This document shows positions 12,201 to 26,128 of a stretch of 64,000 nt of DNA, one piece after another. The position numbers and the translations under genes are program-made. The DNA is from Anopheles merus. Lineage: Eukaryota > Arthropoda > Insecta > Diptera > Culicidae. Under the pieces are notes generated by a model. It was not told where the DNA came from. It did no database searches and worked only from the letters and a program-made list of their open reading frames with translations. The stretch lies in contig NC_054081.1 in the NCBI RefSeq assembly GCF_017562075.2, forward strand, positions 3,590,739-3,654,738, written 5' to 3'. The first letter of the stretch is position 1. Each line of letters begins with the position of its first letter.

Positions 12201-12577
12201 GCGTTGCGATCGAAGCTGGATTTAAATACAATTAGAATGCTGGTGGCTTACATCTACACGTGTTTTGGGGTATTGCATCCGAACGAATTTTTGTAAGGAA
12301 CTAAAAAGCTAAGGGACATTGAGAAGAAGTTAAAAGTGTAAAATTTTATTTAAAACATGTTACAGTATCATCTCAAATTATTAGTTTATTTATAGTGATG
12401 TATTTATGATATACACGACTGTTATTGTGTGCAATACTAACATACCAAGCTGTTCGATGATGCTGAATTGTAGATGATAAGTTTCCAAACCCTTTTGGAC
12501 AGTTGCATTAGACCACACTAGGTGTATTTCAGTTGTGGACAAACAATTAATCCAAAATCGAGTTTCGGTACTAAGAG

Positions 12578-12660
12578 GTGTCTACTTTTTGGACTGGAAT
12601 CCCTCGAATACAGGCGAATGAAGGCATAAGCTCATTAGCGGATTCATTGGCGTCTTGTCC
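12578..12660 (+). pseudogene. possible LINE RNase H fragment
   Basis: Seen: reading from 12578 the frame gives VSTFWTGIPRIQANEGISSL and then ADSLAS. Known: the RNase H domain of several LINE clades contains a WxPGHxGIxxNExADxLA block. Here W, GI, NE and AD.LA are in about the right order, but the histidine is lost and spacing is altered. An AAATAAATAAATAA tail lies 390 bp downstream at 13047-13072, as expected for a LINE 3' end. Inferred: a decayed terminal fragment. The match is short and could be chance. Confidence 0.3.
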
Positions 12661-13046
12661 ATGCTCGCAAAAAAATCATTTTCAGGCCTCTAGCAGGAGT
12701 TTAAGGCCACGAGCTCTATTAAGTACTGATTTCAGGACGACGGAATTTGGCTCCAAAGACCCGTTACTTCTAATGGATAATGCATATAGCTTTTAATACA
12801 ATACTGTCGAACTTAACGTTAGTGTACATAATCTTTAAATGATTCTCCAAGGCACATATTGACGATCAGAAGCATTAAGTTATTTATTTATATATTTGTT
12901 TACCGTTTTCATTTTCGTCATAGCTACCTGTTTGTAATTCTTTATCACCATGTTTTGTATGATGTTATTTTTTGTTAGGTCCATTGTTAGCCAGTGTGTT
13001 GAAAAATCGAGAATAGTTATGTAGGTCAGTCTAGGCTAGATGACGT

Positions 13047-13072
13047 AATTAAATAAATAAATAACAAATAAA
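13047..13072 (+). repeat. AAAT-type tail, probable LINE 3' terminus
   Basis: TAATTAAATAAATAAATAAC followed by AAATAAAG. The motif resembles the tails of the LINE relics at 54364 and 55880 and marks the probable 3' end of the fragment at 12578. Confidence 0.4.
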
Positions 13073-13667
13073 GTAATCTTTAGAGCGACAAACACCTTAA
13101 GGCTTCACAATTCAAAATCCAATGTATGCGATTTACACACCTGTATCAGCTCTGTGCAAGACATTACAGACAAATACAGCTCAAAAACAACATTTAATTA
13201 GGATGGAAGGATCAAAGCACGCCTGTAAATGCACGGTAGAATAGCTTAAATTGTATTATTATTCATTTAGGCGCAAGTCCTTGGAACAAGAATGAAGTAG
13301 TAATAACAAAACATCACTTCAAACTGTTATTAGCATTTCTAAACCACACACACAGGTGCTTCCGAACTACGAAGAACTGTGTAACTTAAACATACATGAG
13401 TTTTGGCGTCTTGTTTACTATTTTTAAGGCTAAGCAACCTGTGGCTAGTTTGGGACGTGTTTTTCTACGGAGTGATGACGTCATTTCAGCTGGTAAATGT
13501 CAAACTGAACTGTCAAATGTCAAAGTATAGAAAAAATCTAGCTAGAATCACGCAGCTTCCCCTTTTCATGTATTTATCATACTTTCGCTCACTAACATTG
13601 CTTAAACTATGCCAAATATCTCCATCTTAACACGTTACAGTATGTTAAAAGAACAAAACAAAAACAT

Positions 13668-14039
<372 letters not shown>

Positions 14040-15072
14040 ACAGCACGCATCATCTGCTGTTGTGAAAATAAGCGTAAATTTTAAGCGTTAATCATAAATT
14101 TAACTAACTGTGTCCAATGGTTGTTATTAAAGTCTTTAAATTACATAAAATTGTGTTTAACAACAACACAAATAAACCACCAGCAAAACTTTGAAACAAA
14201 TCATACTAAAACCCAGCCTACTGTGAAGGCAAATTCAAAGAGCCTACACTATCCGCTCCGTGCGTTGCTGATAAGAACGAACCGGTTCTGCTCCGTCCCG
14301 AACAATTTGCAACTGTCCCATCACCACCGGGAGGTTCAACGTCTTTTGTTCGATTCGCAGCACTACGCTCCGGTCGTAGGCCTGCTCTCTTTGTCGCTAA
14401 GCGTTCGGTGCGACTGGAGGACTGGGAGGAAAACGATCATGTTCAGTTCAAACGCTGCGTCTGTGTGTTGTGATTTTCTGCTCGATTATATCTGTTGCCC
14501 GTCCCGGACCGTCGCTGCTAATCTCTCCCTGTGCCACAATGGTCGAGCACAAGCACACAGTGTGGTGCTGCTGCTGCTGCTGCTGCAAAGATGAGTGCCT
14601 CCCTGCTAGACATCACAATTGGCCGAGCGCTCTCGAGCGCTTGGGTTGGGTTTCTCACCCGCAGCCGCATCGATTCGAGTTTCGACATTTTCTGGAAAAC
14701 AATTCTTTCCCATTGTGGCCGGTTTCCGCCGCCGCACCACCACCGCGCTCCAAGCCTTTGGGCAGGGCTTTAATTAGTCTCACAAGAGCCATTTAATGGA
14801 CTTGGCACCGCGCCCCTCGGGCCCTTGTTTGCCTTACGGTCTGTTCTCGATGAAAGACACCAGCAACACACACACACACCGTACAGCACTGATGGAGCAT
14901 TTTAATTGCGTAATGTTTTGTTTACAATTTTATGTGCTACATGCGGCTACAAGCAGTGACAGCACAGCCATCGGGTGTCCATCCGTCCGGGAGGTACCAA
15001 TGCGGACCATTAATCGTTATTACTGGTGTCGATAATTAGCGAGTGGGATTATACCTCCCCCTGTCAGAGCTT

Positions 15073-15088
15073 GGGGGGGGGGGGGGGG
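15073..15088. repeat. poly-G run, 16 bases
   Basis: An uninterrupted plus-strand G run continued by GGGGA repeats to about 15100. Confidence 0.85.
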
Positions 15089-15918
15089 AGGGGAGGGGGA
15101 AGCACTTAGTTGCGCTTTTAATTCGTTTCTGCTCAACATTCTGACAGGGCGCGGATCGAATGCCGAACAAGTTCTCGGAAGAATCAAACCCAAAAGCAAG
15201 AAGAAGAAAACAAACCCCTCAGTCGATAAGTTTGAATGAGTTTTTCTGCCCCGAACAAGTCGTTAGGGCTGGCATTAAGAAGAGTTTAATTGTGAAAAGC
15301 TAATTGCGCTAAAGTTTTCCACGTGGCGCCCTCCCTCGTGAGAAGTGGCGCACTCCGCAGGCCCCGCAGTGGCGCTTTTGCATGTGCACCTAACCTTAGA
15401 AAAATGCCACCCTTGCCCCTCCCCCAGTATGGCGCAGTATCAATCGATGATAATGATACCAATAAACGATGAGTTATTGGTGCACATTTCGGGAAGGATG
15501 AGTTTGGCAGTTTCGCTGTCGAGAAAAACTTCCTCCCTTCCCTCTGGGCTTCTCCCGCTCCCGGTCCGAACGTGTCCCAGCCGGCTCACGCAGGCACACG
15601 ATCGGCGAGGACCAAATGCCACCCCCTCCCGCCCACTCTAATTGACCTAATTTGGTTAATAATTTTTCCTCAACCAAAACGGTTTTTCAATTTCAGCGGC
15701 GGCGGCGGTGGAGGCAAAAAGGGTCAGCCGGCTGAGAGAGGCGACTGAGCGAGATAAATGAAGCCTTTCGGTGCAGATCATGGGGAGAAGGGTGAAGGGT
15801 AGGACGGTTTCGGGTAGACATTGTGCACCATTCGGGCTGCGGACGGGTTTTCGGGCCCGGGACTGGACTAGAAACGAATTATTCTTCATTTTCCCAGAGA
15901 ATAATGTGCGCGACTCCA

Positions 15919-15935
15919 CCCCCCCCCCCCCCCCC
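15919..15935. repeat. poly-C run, 17 bases
   Basis: An uninterrupted plus-strand C run. With the G run at 15073 it shows that the homopolymers occur in both orientations. Confidence 0.85.
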
Positions 15936-16698
15936 TTCTCCACACCGCAGGCCGCCGCACTGGAGGGGAGCATCAATTAGTGGTTTATTGAGGCACTCCT
16001 CGCCTAAACGACGAGCCGGACACCGGACACTGGAAATCCATTTGGCTTCCGGCCCGCTACGGCCTCCAACTTGGGCGGAAAGATTTGCGAAAAAACCGTT
16101 TGTCAAGGTTTCCCGCGCCCTGCCCTGCCGTGGCGCAAACGTCTTCCCTACCTTCCCTAACCTTTTGTGCAGCTGGAAGGCATTCTTCCGGAACTCCCTC
16201 TCTCGCACAGGTTTGCCCGGGCGAACCGCAAGCCAGATGCCTCGTGAGAATGTCCGCTGCTTCCAAATGGGAAATGGGAAATGTAAAATCATTACTACAT
16301 CACACACACACACAAACTGTTCTATGTGTGCTGGCAGGATATATAGATATATTTAAACTTACTGGTGGTGGTGGTGGTGGAAACGGAATGGAGGGATAGG
16401 GTTTTTCTGCCCTTTTTTGTGCCGTCGTATCCCCAACTCCCGCTCGTACGAAAAATAGGGCAAATAAACCATTTTCTAATTAGAAAACAGGATGACCAAC
16501 AGGAGGAAACAAGATTCGGAAGAAGAGGAAGCGAAAAAAAAGGGAAGCAACACACACACACACACACACACGACCGTGGTTTACAAGATGGTGGCCCCGC
16601 AGCACCGGGACGACGGCCCGAAGCATAATTACAAGTTGATGAACTGATAAAATTTAAAACCTCTTTGGTCGTTCTGCCCCGCCCTAACCACAGCTACA

Positions 16699-16949
<251 letters not shown>

Positions 16950-17293
16950 AATGGGGTTTTTTTGCTTTTGTTTTTTTTTGCCCCCCGTTTCTTTCTGCGG
17001 TTCCAAATGGACGAAGAACCAAGGTACAAATAGCCCTGCGTGTCTGTGTGTCTGTGTTTGCTGCCTGCCAAGAAGATTCCATTCTTTTGTGCGGGGGTGC
17101 GGGTGGGACGGCCGAGGCATTGTAAGGATCCCTTTTTCACAGATCGGGATGGTTACACAAGCACAGTGGGTAGGTCGGCGTGTCCCAGCTGTGACTGATA
17201 ACTGGGACGAAATTTAATCAACCAAGCAATGCCAGCAAGTTTGTTTTTCTTTTCGGTTCTCTTTTTTTCCCGGGGGGCGGCAGAGGAGTCAGA

Positions 17294-17331
17294 CACAGAG
17301 AGGGAGAGAGAGCGAGAGAGAGAGAGAGAGA
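17294..17331. repeat. (GA)n tract, imperfect
   Basis: GAGAGGGAGAGAGAGCGAGAG and its continuation, about 38 bp with two interruptions. Confidence 0.85.
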
Positions 17332-20300
17332 AAGAAAAGAGACAGAAATAATGGGTTTGTTTTAAGGGGAAGCGAAATTGTAACAAATTTTCAAGCCTTT
17401 TGCCCGTACCTCCCGGCAGTCTTGTCTTGTTTTTTTTTTTTTTGCCGACCGCCCCTCCTCACTTTGCATTCCCACTGGTAGGTGCGAACCAGGCTCGTCC
17501 GGTTCCCAAGGTTCCGGGGCCGAGGAACCGTTTCGGAAGTGTCGAATTAAATAAAACGCAACTCAATCACAACCAATCAATCAGCGCAACAGCGACGCCG
17601 TCGATTAGCCCGAGAGCGAGAGCGGCGCGCGGGACCCGATCCGGTTCGAAGGGCCAATTTGATACCCCGGGACCGGGGCACAGCTCCGGTCGGCTAATGA
17701 TGCCGAAAATGAGCTACACAACAGCAGCAGCGGCGCAGAGGAGGGGAGAAACAAACACGCATTCTACATCTTCCCACCCGTTTCGCTCGTCCTGTGTCCG
17801 CCGCGCAGTGAGGATACACTGATGAAGGTGCATACCGACACCTTTTCTGCCGCAGGATACTGAAGAGCAACAACAACAACAACAACAAAAAGAGAAGCAG
17901 CAGCAAGTCCCCACTCCGCCTCAACCATAATCAACCGTAATCCACCGCAGAGCGCACATCCTTTTCCTTCTCGACCGCATCCCTTTTTTTTCGCTTGCTT
18001 GGCTCGCTGAGGTTCGTTTAGTTCCCAACATCCGACAAAACCAACATCCGTGTACAAACACACGCACGCACGCACGCACACGGCCAAATCAAGCGGTTCA
18101 TTTCCGATGGATCATCATCGGTATTTTCGAGCTCACGGGGCGGCACTCCCGGTCTCTCTATCTCTGTTTCTGGGCTATTCCGTTTTGTTGTTTTTTTGTT
18201 TGTTGTTGTCTTCTCTCCACATCCCGACTTCTTCCTTCGACCATAGGGCCGCGGGGGCGGCAAAGCAATCAGTGTCTTAATGGTTCGACCGTATCAAATT
18301 ACCGTTTGAAGATTCGATCCATCTTGCCACCTTCCGTTTTCCGGGGTGCCGGGGCAAATCTGCGGTATGTGATGGGAATTTAAAGGCGCTAGCCGCATCT
18401 CAACAGTCAGCCCAACGCGCCCCAAAGGTGTTAGAATGGCCATGTGTGTGTGTGTGAGTATGGCGAGCGAGCGGCAGGAATTTGGGCGGCTGTCGCGGGG
18501 GCTCACGAAAAGGTAGAGCCGCACGGATTCCTCGGGCTCGGTGTGGTTTTGCATACCTGCCGGAAATTGGAATTCCCACAGCGAAGCCAAGAGCCTCCCA
18601 GAAGCGAGGCTGACGGGCAAAGATCAATAGCATTCCACAAGCGTTTCCTGCGTTGAGTGACCAGCGTTGGGTGAGCTCCCTTGAAATGCGCTGAACAACA
18701 CACCAAATTGCACTAACTTTGCCATTATCTGGTCGCGGAAAAAGCTTTTACCCGGGAGCAAAACTTTTCTTGCGAGAGTAGTTGAACTGTATCAGGCGAT
18801 GAGAGTGGTGCAAGATGAGCTCGTAATTACTCAATTCCAGCAGTGGAGTGGACGGCGTCATGTGATGAAATTAAGCGCATGTACAAGCCGTGGTACAGAT
18901 TCGGCTGATGAAGCTGCCACCCGCAGCGGTTTCTTGTGTGAGTGTTTGGTGAAGCGGTATTTGGAGGACATCGTCCATCTAGCCGGAGCCGCAAAGTAGC
19001 AGTAGCAGTAGTAGTAGTAGTAGCAGTGGCAGCAGCTGCCACACACTCGCTCCAGTAGATCAACCGCACACGCAAGGTGTCAGGCATGTGTGAGTCCGAT
19101 GCGTGCGGCTGAACGGGTTTCGGTAGGTGACGCCGAACAAGCGGTTGACCACTCGAGCAGTGTGTGTATGTGTGTTAGTGTACAGAGAGCTGGTTTGTGC
19201 GCTACCTAACAAGATAAAAAGAGTTTTTTTCTCTTTCGGGGGAATTTTCGGGCAAAGACCCAGTGCCCCCTGGGCTTTTTTTGTTGTTTTGGTTGGTTGG
19301 TGTCGTGCGTGCGGCAGTGCGAGGAGCTGTGCGTGCACATACAAATAAAGATTCATTCGAAGTTGCAGCCTGCTCTTCCCAGCTCTCGCCCGTACGGCTC
19401 GGCTCGACACTAATGAAATTTTAATCTTTAATTAAGACGAAACGAGCCATGAATGTTACTCGGGAATGGATGGCGTTACGTGTGCTTGCGGTCGGGTATG
19501 GGGACTGTCTCGGGAAAAATGCCAACTGCCCTACTTCTGCTCCTGTGTGTCCGTGTGTTTGTATGCTATATTTGCAGGTTATGTCCACCGAAACGGGCTA
19601 ATTGACTTTTCGTTTCCAAACGACACACAACCCAATAAACCAAAAAAAAAAGGGTGGTAGTGGCGCACTTCATTTGAAGCTGCACGGTCCAAACAGATGC
19701 AAAGGACAGGCGCAAATTGGACAGGACCGGTGCATGCGGTGACTCCTTTTCCCAGCGCGTCTCGGGTTTTGGTTTTGTAATAATCTAAAAGCCCGCCGCC
19801 CGGTAAGTGCCCCTCTGCGTTTGTCTGCGGCTGACGGTTCTAGTTGGAGCTAAATTAATGAAGTGCGCACGAGTGAGCGAGACCCACATGCGAATTTAGA
19901 CAGAGGGGGGGTGGGCAAAGAAATGTATTCCCATCCAGGCTGGCTGGGACGTGGGGCCACTCACAGACAGAAATAAAAACCCGAAATAAAGTTTGGACAC
20001 CGGTCGCCGGCTCGGCGCAGTGCTCGAAACGTTCTATCTGGTTTGTTTCTGTGCTGTGGACTAATAAATTAGGGGAAAAAAGCATTCCACCAGCACCGGA
20101 GTCGCAGCTCGTTCGGCAATAGTGCTCCGGGCGTACCTCGTCCCTGCCCTGAGGTGATGAAAACTTTGCCACTCCAACTCGGAAAGAACTGTCTCTCGCT
20201 CTTCGAAGAGGGCAGGCAGCGTGTGCGTGGTGTGGCGTCATTTTACATCCATTAACACATCATTGCTGCCGGCCGATCACGCCGGAATTGGCACACTTGG

Positions 20301-22520
20301 TCTTGGAGAAGAGAAAAAAAAAACGCGCATAAACTGTTCCGAAAACGAGCGTCTTTCCAATTATGCCATCCCGGCCACACGCCACACTCCTCCGTTGGTA
20401 GTTGATTTTAGTTGTGTTTGTGTGTTTTTTTTTTGGTTGTATGTGTTTCGGTTGAGACTTTGGAAGTGTGAAAAAAAGGCGACAAGCGTGACAGCGAAGA
20501 ATGCCGAACAGAGAACCCAAATAATGCCCATTGCACCACCAACAGTCACAGTCATACTCGCACACTAATGGAGCGGGCGAAAGAGCCGTGCACGTACCGG
20601 TGAGCTCTAAAATAAAGAACAGAACGACCGTTTTTTCTCCCTCTCTCTCTCTCTCCGTATGTATAGATGCAGGCCGAAGTGTGTGAAATGTCGACGAACC
20701 GGGGGAGGGCAACGATACCGAACACAATTGTTACAAATTGGATCATTTTTATTCACGAGAGCGCACTGGGGTGACACTTTTTGCTGTCTTCTGCCTAGGT
20801 TCTTTTTTTTTGTCGGCCGCTTTGTTTTCTTTCGTTTCGTTGGCCCGTTTATTTTATTTAATTCTCGTTCCACTTTTGCAACACACCCGGAGCCCGTTTC
20901 GGCTGTGGCAACCTTTTTGCTGCGTTCTCTCTCCCCTGCGAATGTATTCTTTCATTCTGATCGCCCGTAGAACCGCTAGACCCAAGCAGTGTCTCGCCTG
21001 TTTTTCGTTTCTGGGTAGTTTTGTTGTTGTTGGAATGGTTCGCTGAAATTGAGCAGTTTTTTTTTTGCACAGCGGCTCCTCGGATGTCCGGCAGCACTGA
21101 CACAGAAGTCAAACGATCTTTGGTGGCATTCGTAATTACATTTTAAATTATCCAAAAGGCGCCCTATCCGCAGAGGTACTGCAGGGGATGTCCCAGAGTT
21201 GTAGTGAAACAGGGGCCGCCTAGGTAATCTAGGCTGGCAGAGTGGAGAGTGCTTCCGGGTGCAGTCGTTGATCTTGTCTCCATTGGAGCGAAAGCTCGAT
21301 CTAGCTAGCGCTGGAAGCTGTAGGTGTGCAGAAACTTTGTGAGAAATTCGTTCGAGGACAACGATGTGATGTGATGTTCTTTTCGGCGTTCCGCGGCTTA
21401 ACGAAGCTGGACGAAGTTGTGACGGAGCTGATGAGCTGGAGAGAGAGCATCCAACTAGTGAGGAGAGGCAGAGGGGATGCAGGAAAAGTAGGATCTTTGC
21501 AACAGACATCAAGAGAGCAAAGTTTGAAAAGGTTCAGCGTCAAGCGATTGTAAAATATCTGACCGCGAAGTGCAAATCCAGCGAAGGGTTTCAGTTTTTT
21601 TTATGTTGGTTTGTTTGTTTGGTTTTGCTGTAGCTGGTTTGTTGTGGCAGAAGATCTCATCTCTCCAACGACTCGTAAGTGCCCTTAATCCTGTGAACAA
21701 GAACAGAACAGACATCCACGCAACAGAGCTAACCCGGGCTAAATGGTCGTGCTATAACATCAGCAGCAGCAGCGGGAGACGACTCAGCTCTGCCCAAGCG
21801 AATGGCAAGCGTGTCCTTGCGTCTTGCCGAAAAGTTTACATTAATGAGCTGGCAAGCGACATAACCGAAACCGAAGATACTAAAAGAGAGAGAGCGACAG
21901 GAACGACCAAAACCTAAAGATCAAGCAGCTTGAGCTGTTTGTGTGTGTGTGTGTTTTTTGGTGATGTCTTTGGATGCCACCCTCTCTAACGACGGACCGC
22001 CGACGAATACACCCCACGCCCAGCAAACAGCAAAGTACCATTATCCCAATCAACATTTTATTATCCTCCCACGCCACCGACGCCGACGCCGACGCGGGCC
22101 CACGATTGGCTTCGAAAATGGCCGATGCCATTCTGTGCGCATGGAACCGGCGGGACCGGGTTTCGAGCGCTGTTCATGGAATTATCATTACAATCATAAA
22201 GCGATCCCAGCGCCCGCTCGGCCGACTGCTTTTCGGGCTTGTTTGCTCGTGGCTGAGATGACTCCCAGCCCGGCTTCGGGGTGCGGATGTCCGTCCAGCC
22301 GTTTACACTTGTCCTAGCGACCCAACGTGCTTGTGCGGGAACGTGCGAATGCGCCTAATGTGGAATCCTTTTAGCTTCGCACATCATGTCACCCCCCCCC
22401 CCGTCATTAGCACGTTGCCGGCTTTTGGGAACTGTCAGGCGAGCGCTTCAATTTCCTAATGCTCACCCATTTAGTGGCGATGACTTCGGACAGTCCTTTG
22501 GGTTCGTTTGCGCTCCCTCC

Positions 22521-22543
22521 AAAAAAAAAAAAAAAAAAAAAAA
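22521..22543. repeat. poly-A run, 23 bases
   Basis: An uninterrupted A run on the plus strand with no LINE or SINE body recognisable on its left side. Confidence 0.85.
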
Positions 22544-23589
22544 TAGAATCCCAAAACTTAACCTCACTAGACATTGCTGACAGGCTGACGCTTTGCCGGC
22601 GAGTCTTATATTCGCGCGGCGCGGCGTGCTTCATATTCATCACAAAAGTTGCCGCACGACATCCACCAAGCAGCACTTCGGAACCGGTTGCGCCAGGACG
22701 CCTAGCTGCGTGCCCGATCGAGCACGGCGCGTGCACTAACTTTGCCGCTAGTCTCTGTCTTGTAAAACAATATTATCATGGCGAGGCAAAGTTCGCCCGC
22801 TAGCAACCGTGCTGCGGCACCCGGAACGTTACTGTCAACTTTGACATTCCATCACGTGCGGGTTCGGGTTTGCTGAAGGTTTGGTGCGCTTGGTTTGGGG
22901 AGAGAGGGAGCTTAGGAGAGAGAGAGGGAGAGAGAGAGTGAAAACAAAACGCAAAGCTAAGAAAATAATTTTCCATCATCAAGCGCGGTAAGCCGGTGTC
23001 GGTGTTGCTGCTCATGTGCAGCGTATGCAAGTGACAAGTGATATGTGAAACCGACCGTGGGAGCTGGTGGAGGCCGGGAAGGCCGCACGGCGAAACTTTG
23101 CTGCCGCAAAGTTTGCTTCCACAAACGGTGAAAAATCCTTTGCGCGGGAAAGTTGAAATCGCGTGGAGTTGAACTGATTTTGTAGCCTCACTTGTTTTCC
23201 CCCCTCTATGTGTCGGGAGTACCAGCATTGCTAGGAAATTCCTGGAGTTCAATTTGCATTCCCCTTTTTGCCCACCCTCGGAGGAGGGAGAAGGAGGAGG
23301 AAATAAAAAAAGGCACAAAAGTCCACTTCTTCGTCCTGCAAAAGCCCAAAGAACAATGCCCGTGGGATTGACTTCCAACTCGACGCCGCCGTGTGGAAAT
23401 TCGGCCCTCCCTACAATTGGCTCTAATTTATGACACATGACACTGTGTGTGCGCTGCACACTGCAACAACGTGGTGGGGAAATAAAAGGCGCTCCTTCTC
23501 CTTCCCTCCTCGAACGCGCAAACAGTGCCAACAGTTTGCACGTCATTCGCAAGACAAACGATCTCCACCTCTCGGTACCTTGCTCCTTG

Positions 23590-23594
<5 letters not shown>

Positions 23595-23661
<67 letters not shown>
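23595..23661. repeat. (TC)n microsatellite, about 67 bp
   Basis: An uninterrupted TC array. It makes the Arg-Glu repeat in the minus-strand frame that crosses it. Confidence 0.95.
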
Positions 23662-23665
<4 letters not shown>

Positions 23666-24515
23666 GTGTATGTGTCTCTCGCGCGGTCATAAATTATTCA
23701 GTTGTCACTCAGTATCTCTTTTGCGGGCCTGGCGTGTGAAAAGTGCACGCACACACCGGCAGAAAAGGGCAAATCTGACATCTTCCTCTCGACGACGACG
23801 AGAAGGACACTTTGCGTTGTGGATGGTCTTGATTGAATCGACTTCCTGGAACTGTGGGAAGACTGAGACGCCATGACAAAGCCTGACCCTCCCGAGGACA
23901 ATCAGGCAAGGCACACACACACACACACATAAGCACACCTTTACAGCCAGGCTTCCATTTCCAGAAGCCATCAACCGAAATGTCCCAATAAATTTCCCGA
24001 TTTGCAGCTTTTCCAATTGACGAGGACGCTCCATTTTCTTTTTTCGTGCACAAACAATTCACTCAAAGGGAGAGCGGGGATGTAGAGGATGTCGGCAATG
24101 GGCATGTGCCTCTTGTTCTTGTGTTTTTTTTGTTTGTTCATGGTTGTTTGTACCGATCTTTCCGGACGTGTAACATGTCATCGATGAATATGAGATGAAA
24201 TAATTCCATCGAACTGTATGGCTGCAAGGATTGTTTTTCCCATGTTTGGGGGCTTTTCCAGACGACTACATGGTACAGCCCCAACAACAGAGGGATTTTC
24301 TACCCCCGCCTCTGAAAGGGCTTGGAGTTATTTGTTTCCTCGAATAATTTGTTGCTCCTGCTGCCAAATGCTTGCCTAATAAGCTCAATGTCCCAGAGAA
24401 ACCCTGCAATTTGTGCGACAAATGCAGGGTGAAGAGTTGGCACAATTGGTAGCCACTTGTGCTGTGGGAAAATGAGGGACCATTCTTCACCGACCGAAAC
24501 GCGGGAAGACAATCG

Positions 24516-24544
24516 TTTTTTTTTTTTTTTTTTTTTTTTTTTTT
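24516..24544. repeat. poly-T run, 29 bases
   Basis: An uninterrupted T run followed by G8. No retroelement body was recognised on its right side, which would carry the 3' end if this were a reversed poly-A tail. Confidence 0.85.
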
Positions 24545-25850
24545 GGGGGGAAATACTTTTCTCCCACTCTCCTTTTCACCCTCATTTTCGCTGCCATCCA
24601 GCAGGCAAACTGCCGCTTTCCGTGGAATACAAAGAGCTTCTGCTTTAAAATTCCTCCAACCGAGCGGACATTCGTGGAATGGAAAGGAAAAACAAGGCAC
24701 TACAATACCAAAAAAAAAAACAAAACTTCCCCCGGAAGCATCCGCGATGAGAAACGAAACAAAATTCATAAACAACACAAATTTTCCTGCAGAAAAGAGA
24801 GGGGGAGAACAGCAACCGGAAACAAAAAATAAATCAGCAAGTATCATAGTCGCTAAACAAACACACGGAAGGAGCGCACGGCGGAAGGCGAGTAGGGCGG
24901 GGAGCGTGGAAGAAAGTCCTGGCCTGAAGCTGCAATGAAAGTCATTTTCATTTTTTTCTCCTCACCCTTCGTTTCTTTTATGCCCAGGCGGGAGGCAGAG
25001 GACGTTGAAAGTAGCGAGCCGCTGGAGCGGGAAGCATAAACGCAGACTCGGGTCCTTCGTGCCGGACCATGCTCGATGGTAGACGGGGGAGGGGGTTTGC
25101 TGCGTAATAAAACATTATGGTTCACACAATGACGATAATAATAACATCTTATTACCCCGATTCGTTTGCCGTTTTCATCCCGGACGGTCACGGGGGCGCG
25201 CACGGGGTCAAGTGGCAAGCGGGAGGGACCGCGGGGGGCACGGAAAGCGGAAGCGGATCCGATCCAATTGATCTGAGGGGCAATCAGTGCGCCGAAGGAA
25301 ATTTGATAAAGGAATCGCTTCTACCCCGCTGGCCCCGTTGAGTGAGCTCATGTTGCTGGTGGGTGGACTCAAGGGTGGAGCATTGGATTGGGGCGAAGGG
25401 GAGGGGGAGGGGGGGGGTTTGGTCCTGTCGTAAAAAGGATGCAAACGGGGCGAACGCGGACCGTCGACGTGACCCGGGCAGGCGCAGTCTCTGATCTGGT
25501 ACGGGCGCGCTCCCCGGTGGAAGGGCGCAGAATGGAGCACGAAAACGGCTTCGTGCCTCCTTAAGGCGGTGCTTTTATGCGCACTCGTATTTGGTGTTAT
25601 TTATCTCGCCTTTCCGTGAACGAGTGTGTGTGTGTGTGTGTGTATGGGTGTAAGGAGTGTTGGCCGATCCTAATCAGCGCCAAAAACAGCAACCATCGCA
25701 ATAATGGAAGACATTCTCTTCGTCCTCGTGCTTGAGGGTTAACGAGGTACGGGACGGGCGATTGGGGCTTGGAAAGCATTCTCCCGTAGTAATGGGAAGG
25801 AAAATTGTGAGAGTTTGTTTCCCAAAAAATGTCTTCTTCATACAACATAA

Positions 25851-26115
25851 TTAAGAAAGACGGTTCTTATATTTTAAATCAATGCACGTATGGAGAGAAG
25901 TTAAACGTACAGGTATCGTTATGCTTCAAATTACGGACATTTGGCATGTCTTTTTATAGAATATCTTCAAATCCAGACCATGACCATACCGCTTTTTATT
26001 TTTAAATAATTACCATGATGTACTAGAATGAATTAAACATGTGTCTGACCTCTAGTAGGCCCTGATGCCACAGTAAATAAATATTTTCTGTGGATCAGGC
26101 TTTCTAAGCAGTTTT
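25851..26115. other. AT-rich flank of the RTE insertion
   Basis: AT-rich, stop-rich sequence with no recognisable element. It ends at the 13-bp target duplication of the RTE-like LINE. Confidence 0.5.
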
Positions 26116-26128
26116 GCTAAAAACTTAC
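26116..26128. repeat. target site duplication, left copy
   Basis: GCTAAAAACTTAC, identical to 27815-27827. The last four bases also match the TTAC tail unit, so the exact junction is ambiguous by a few bases. Confidence 0.85.

Larger units (their letters stand above)
12201..13667. other. AT-rich island with a possible LINE 3' end
   Basis: The sequence turns AT-rich near 12200. It contains the RNase H-like fragment at 12578-12660 and an AAAT-type tail at 13047-13072. Between 13073 and 13667 I see only stop-rich sequence with scattered TGTCAAA words (around 13497-13525). Confidence 0.5.
20000..25850. other. GC-richer noncoding stretch with TC array and A/T runs
   Basis: No gene is recognisable. 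It contains GT tracts (21943-21953, 25624-25643), a 23-base A run (22521-22543), the TC array at 23595-23661 and a 29-base T run (24516-24544). The 296-codon minus-strand frame at 22800-23690 is opened by the TC array, read as alternating Arg-Glu, and shows no domain on either side of it. Confidence 0.55.

Noticed and set aside
22800..23690. 296-codon minus-strand frame
   Set aside because: The TC array supplies a stop-free Arg-Glu stretch that joins two ordinary open frames; no domain on either side.
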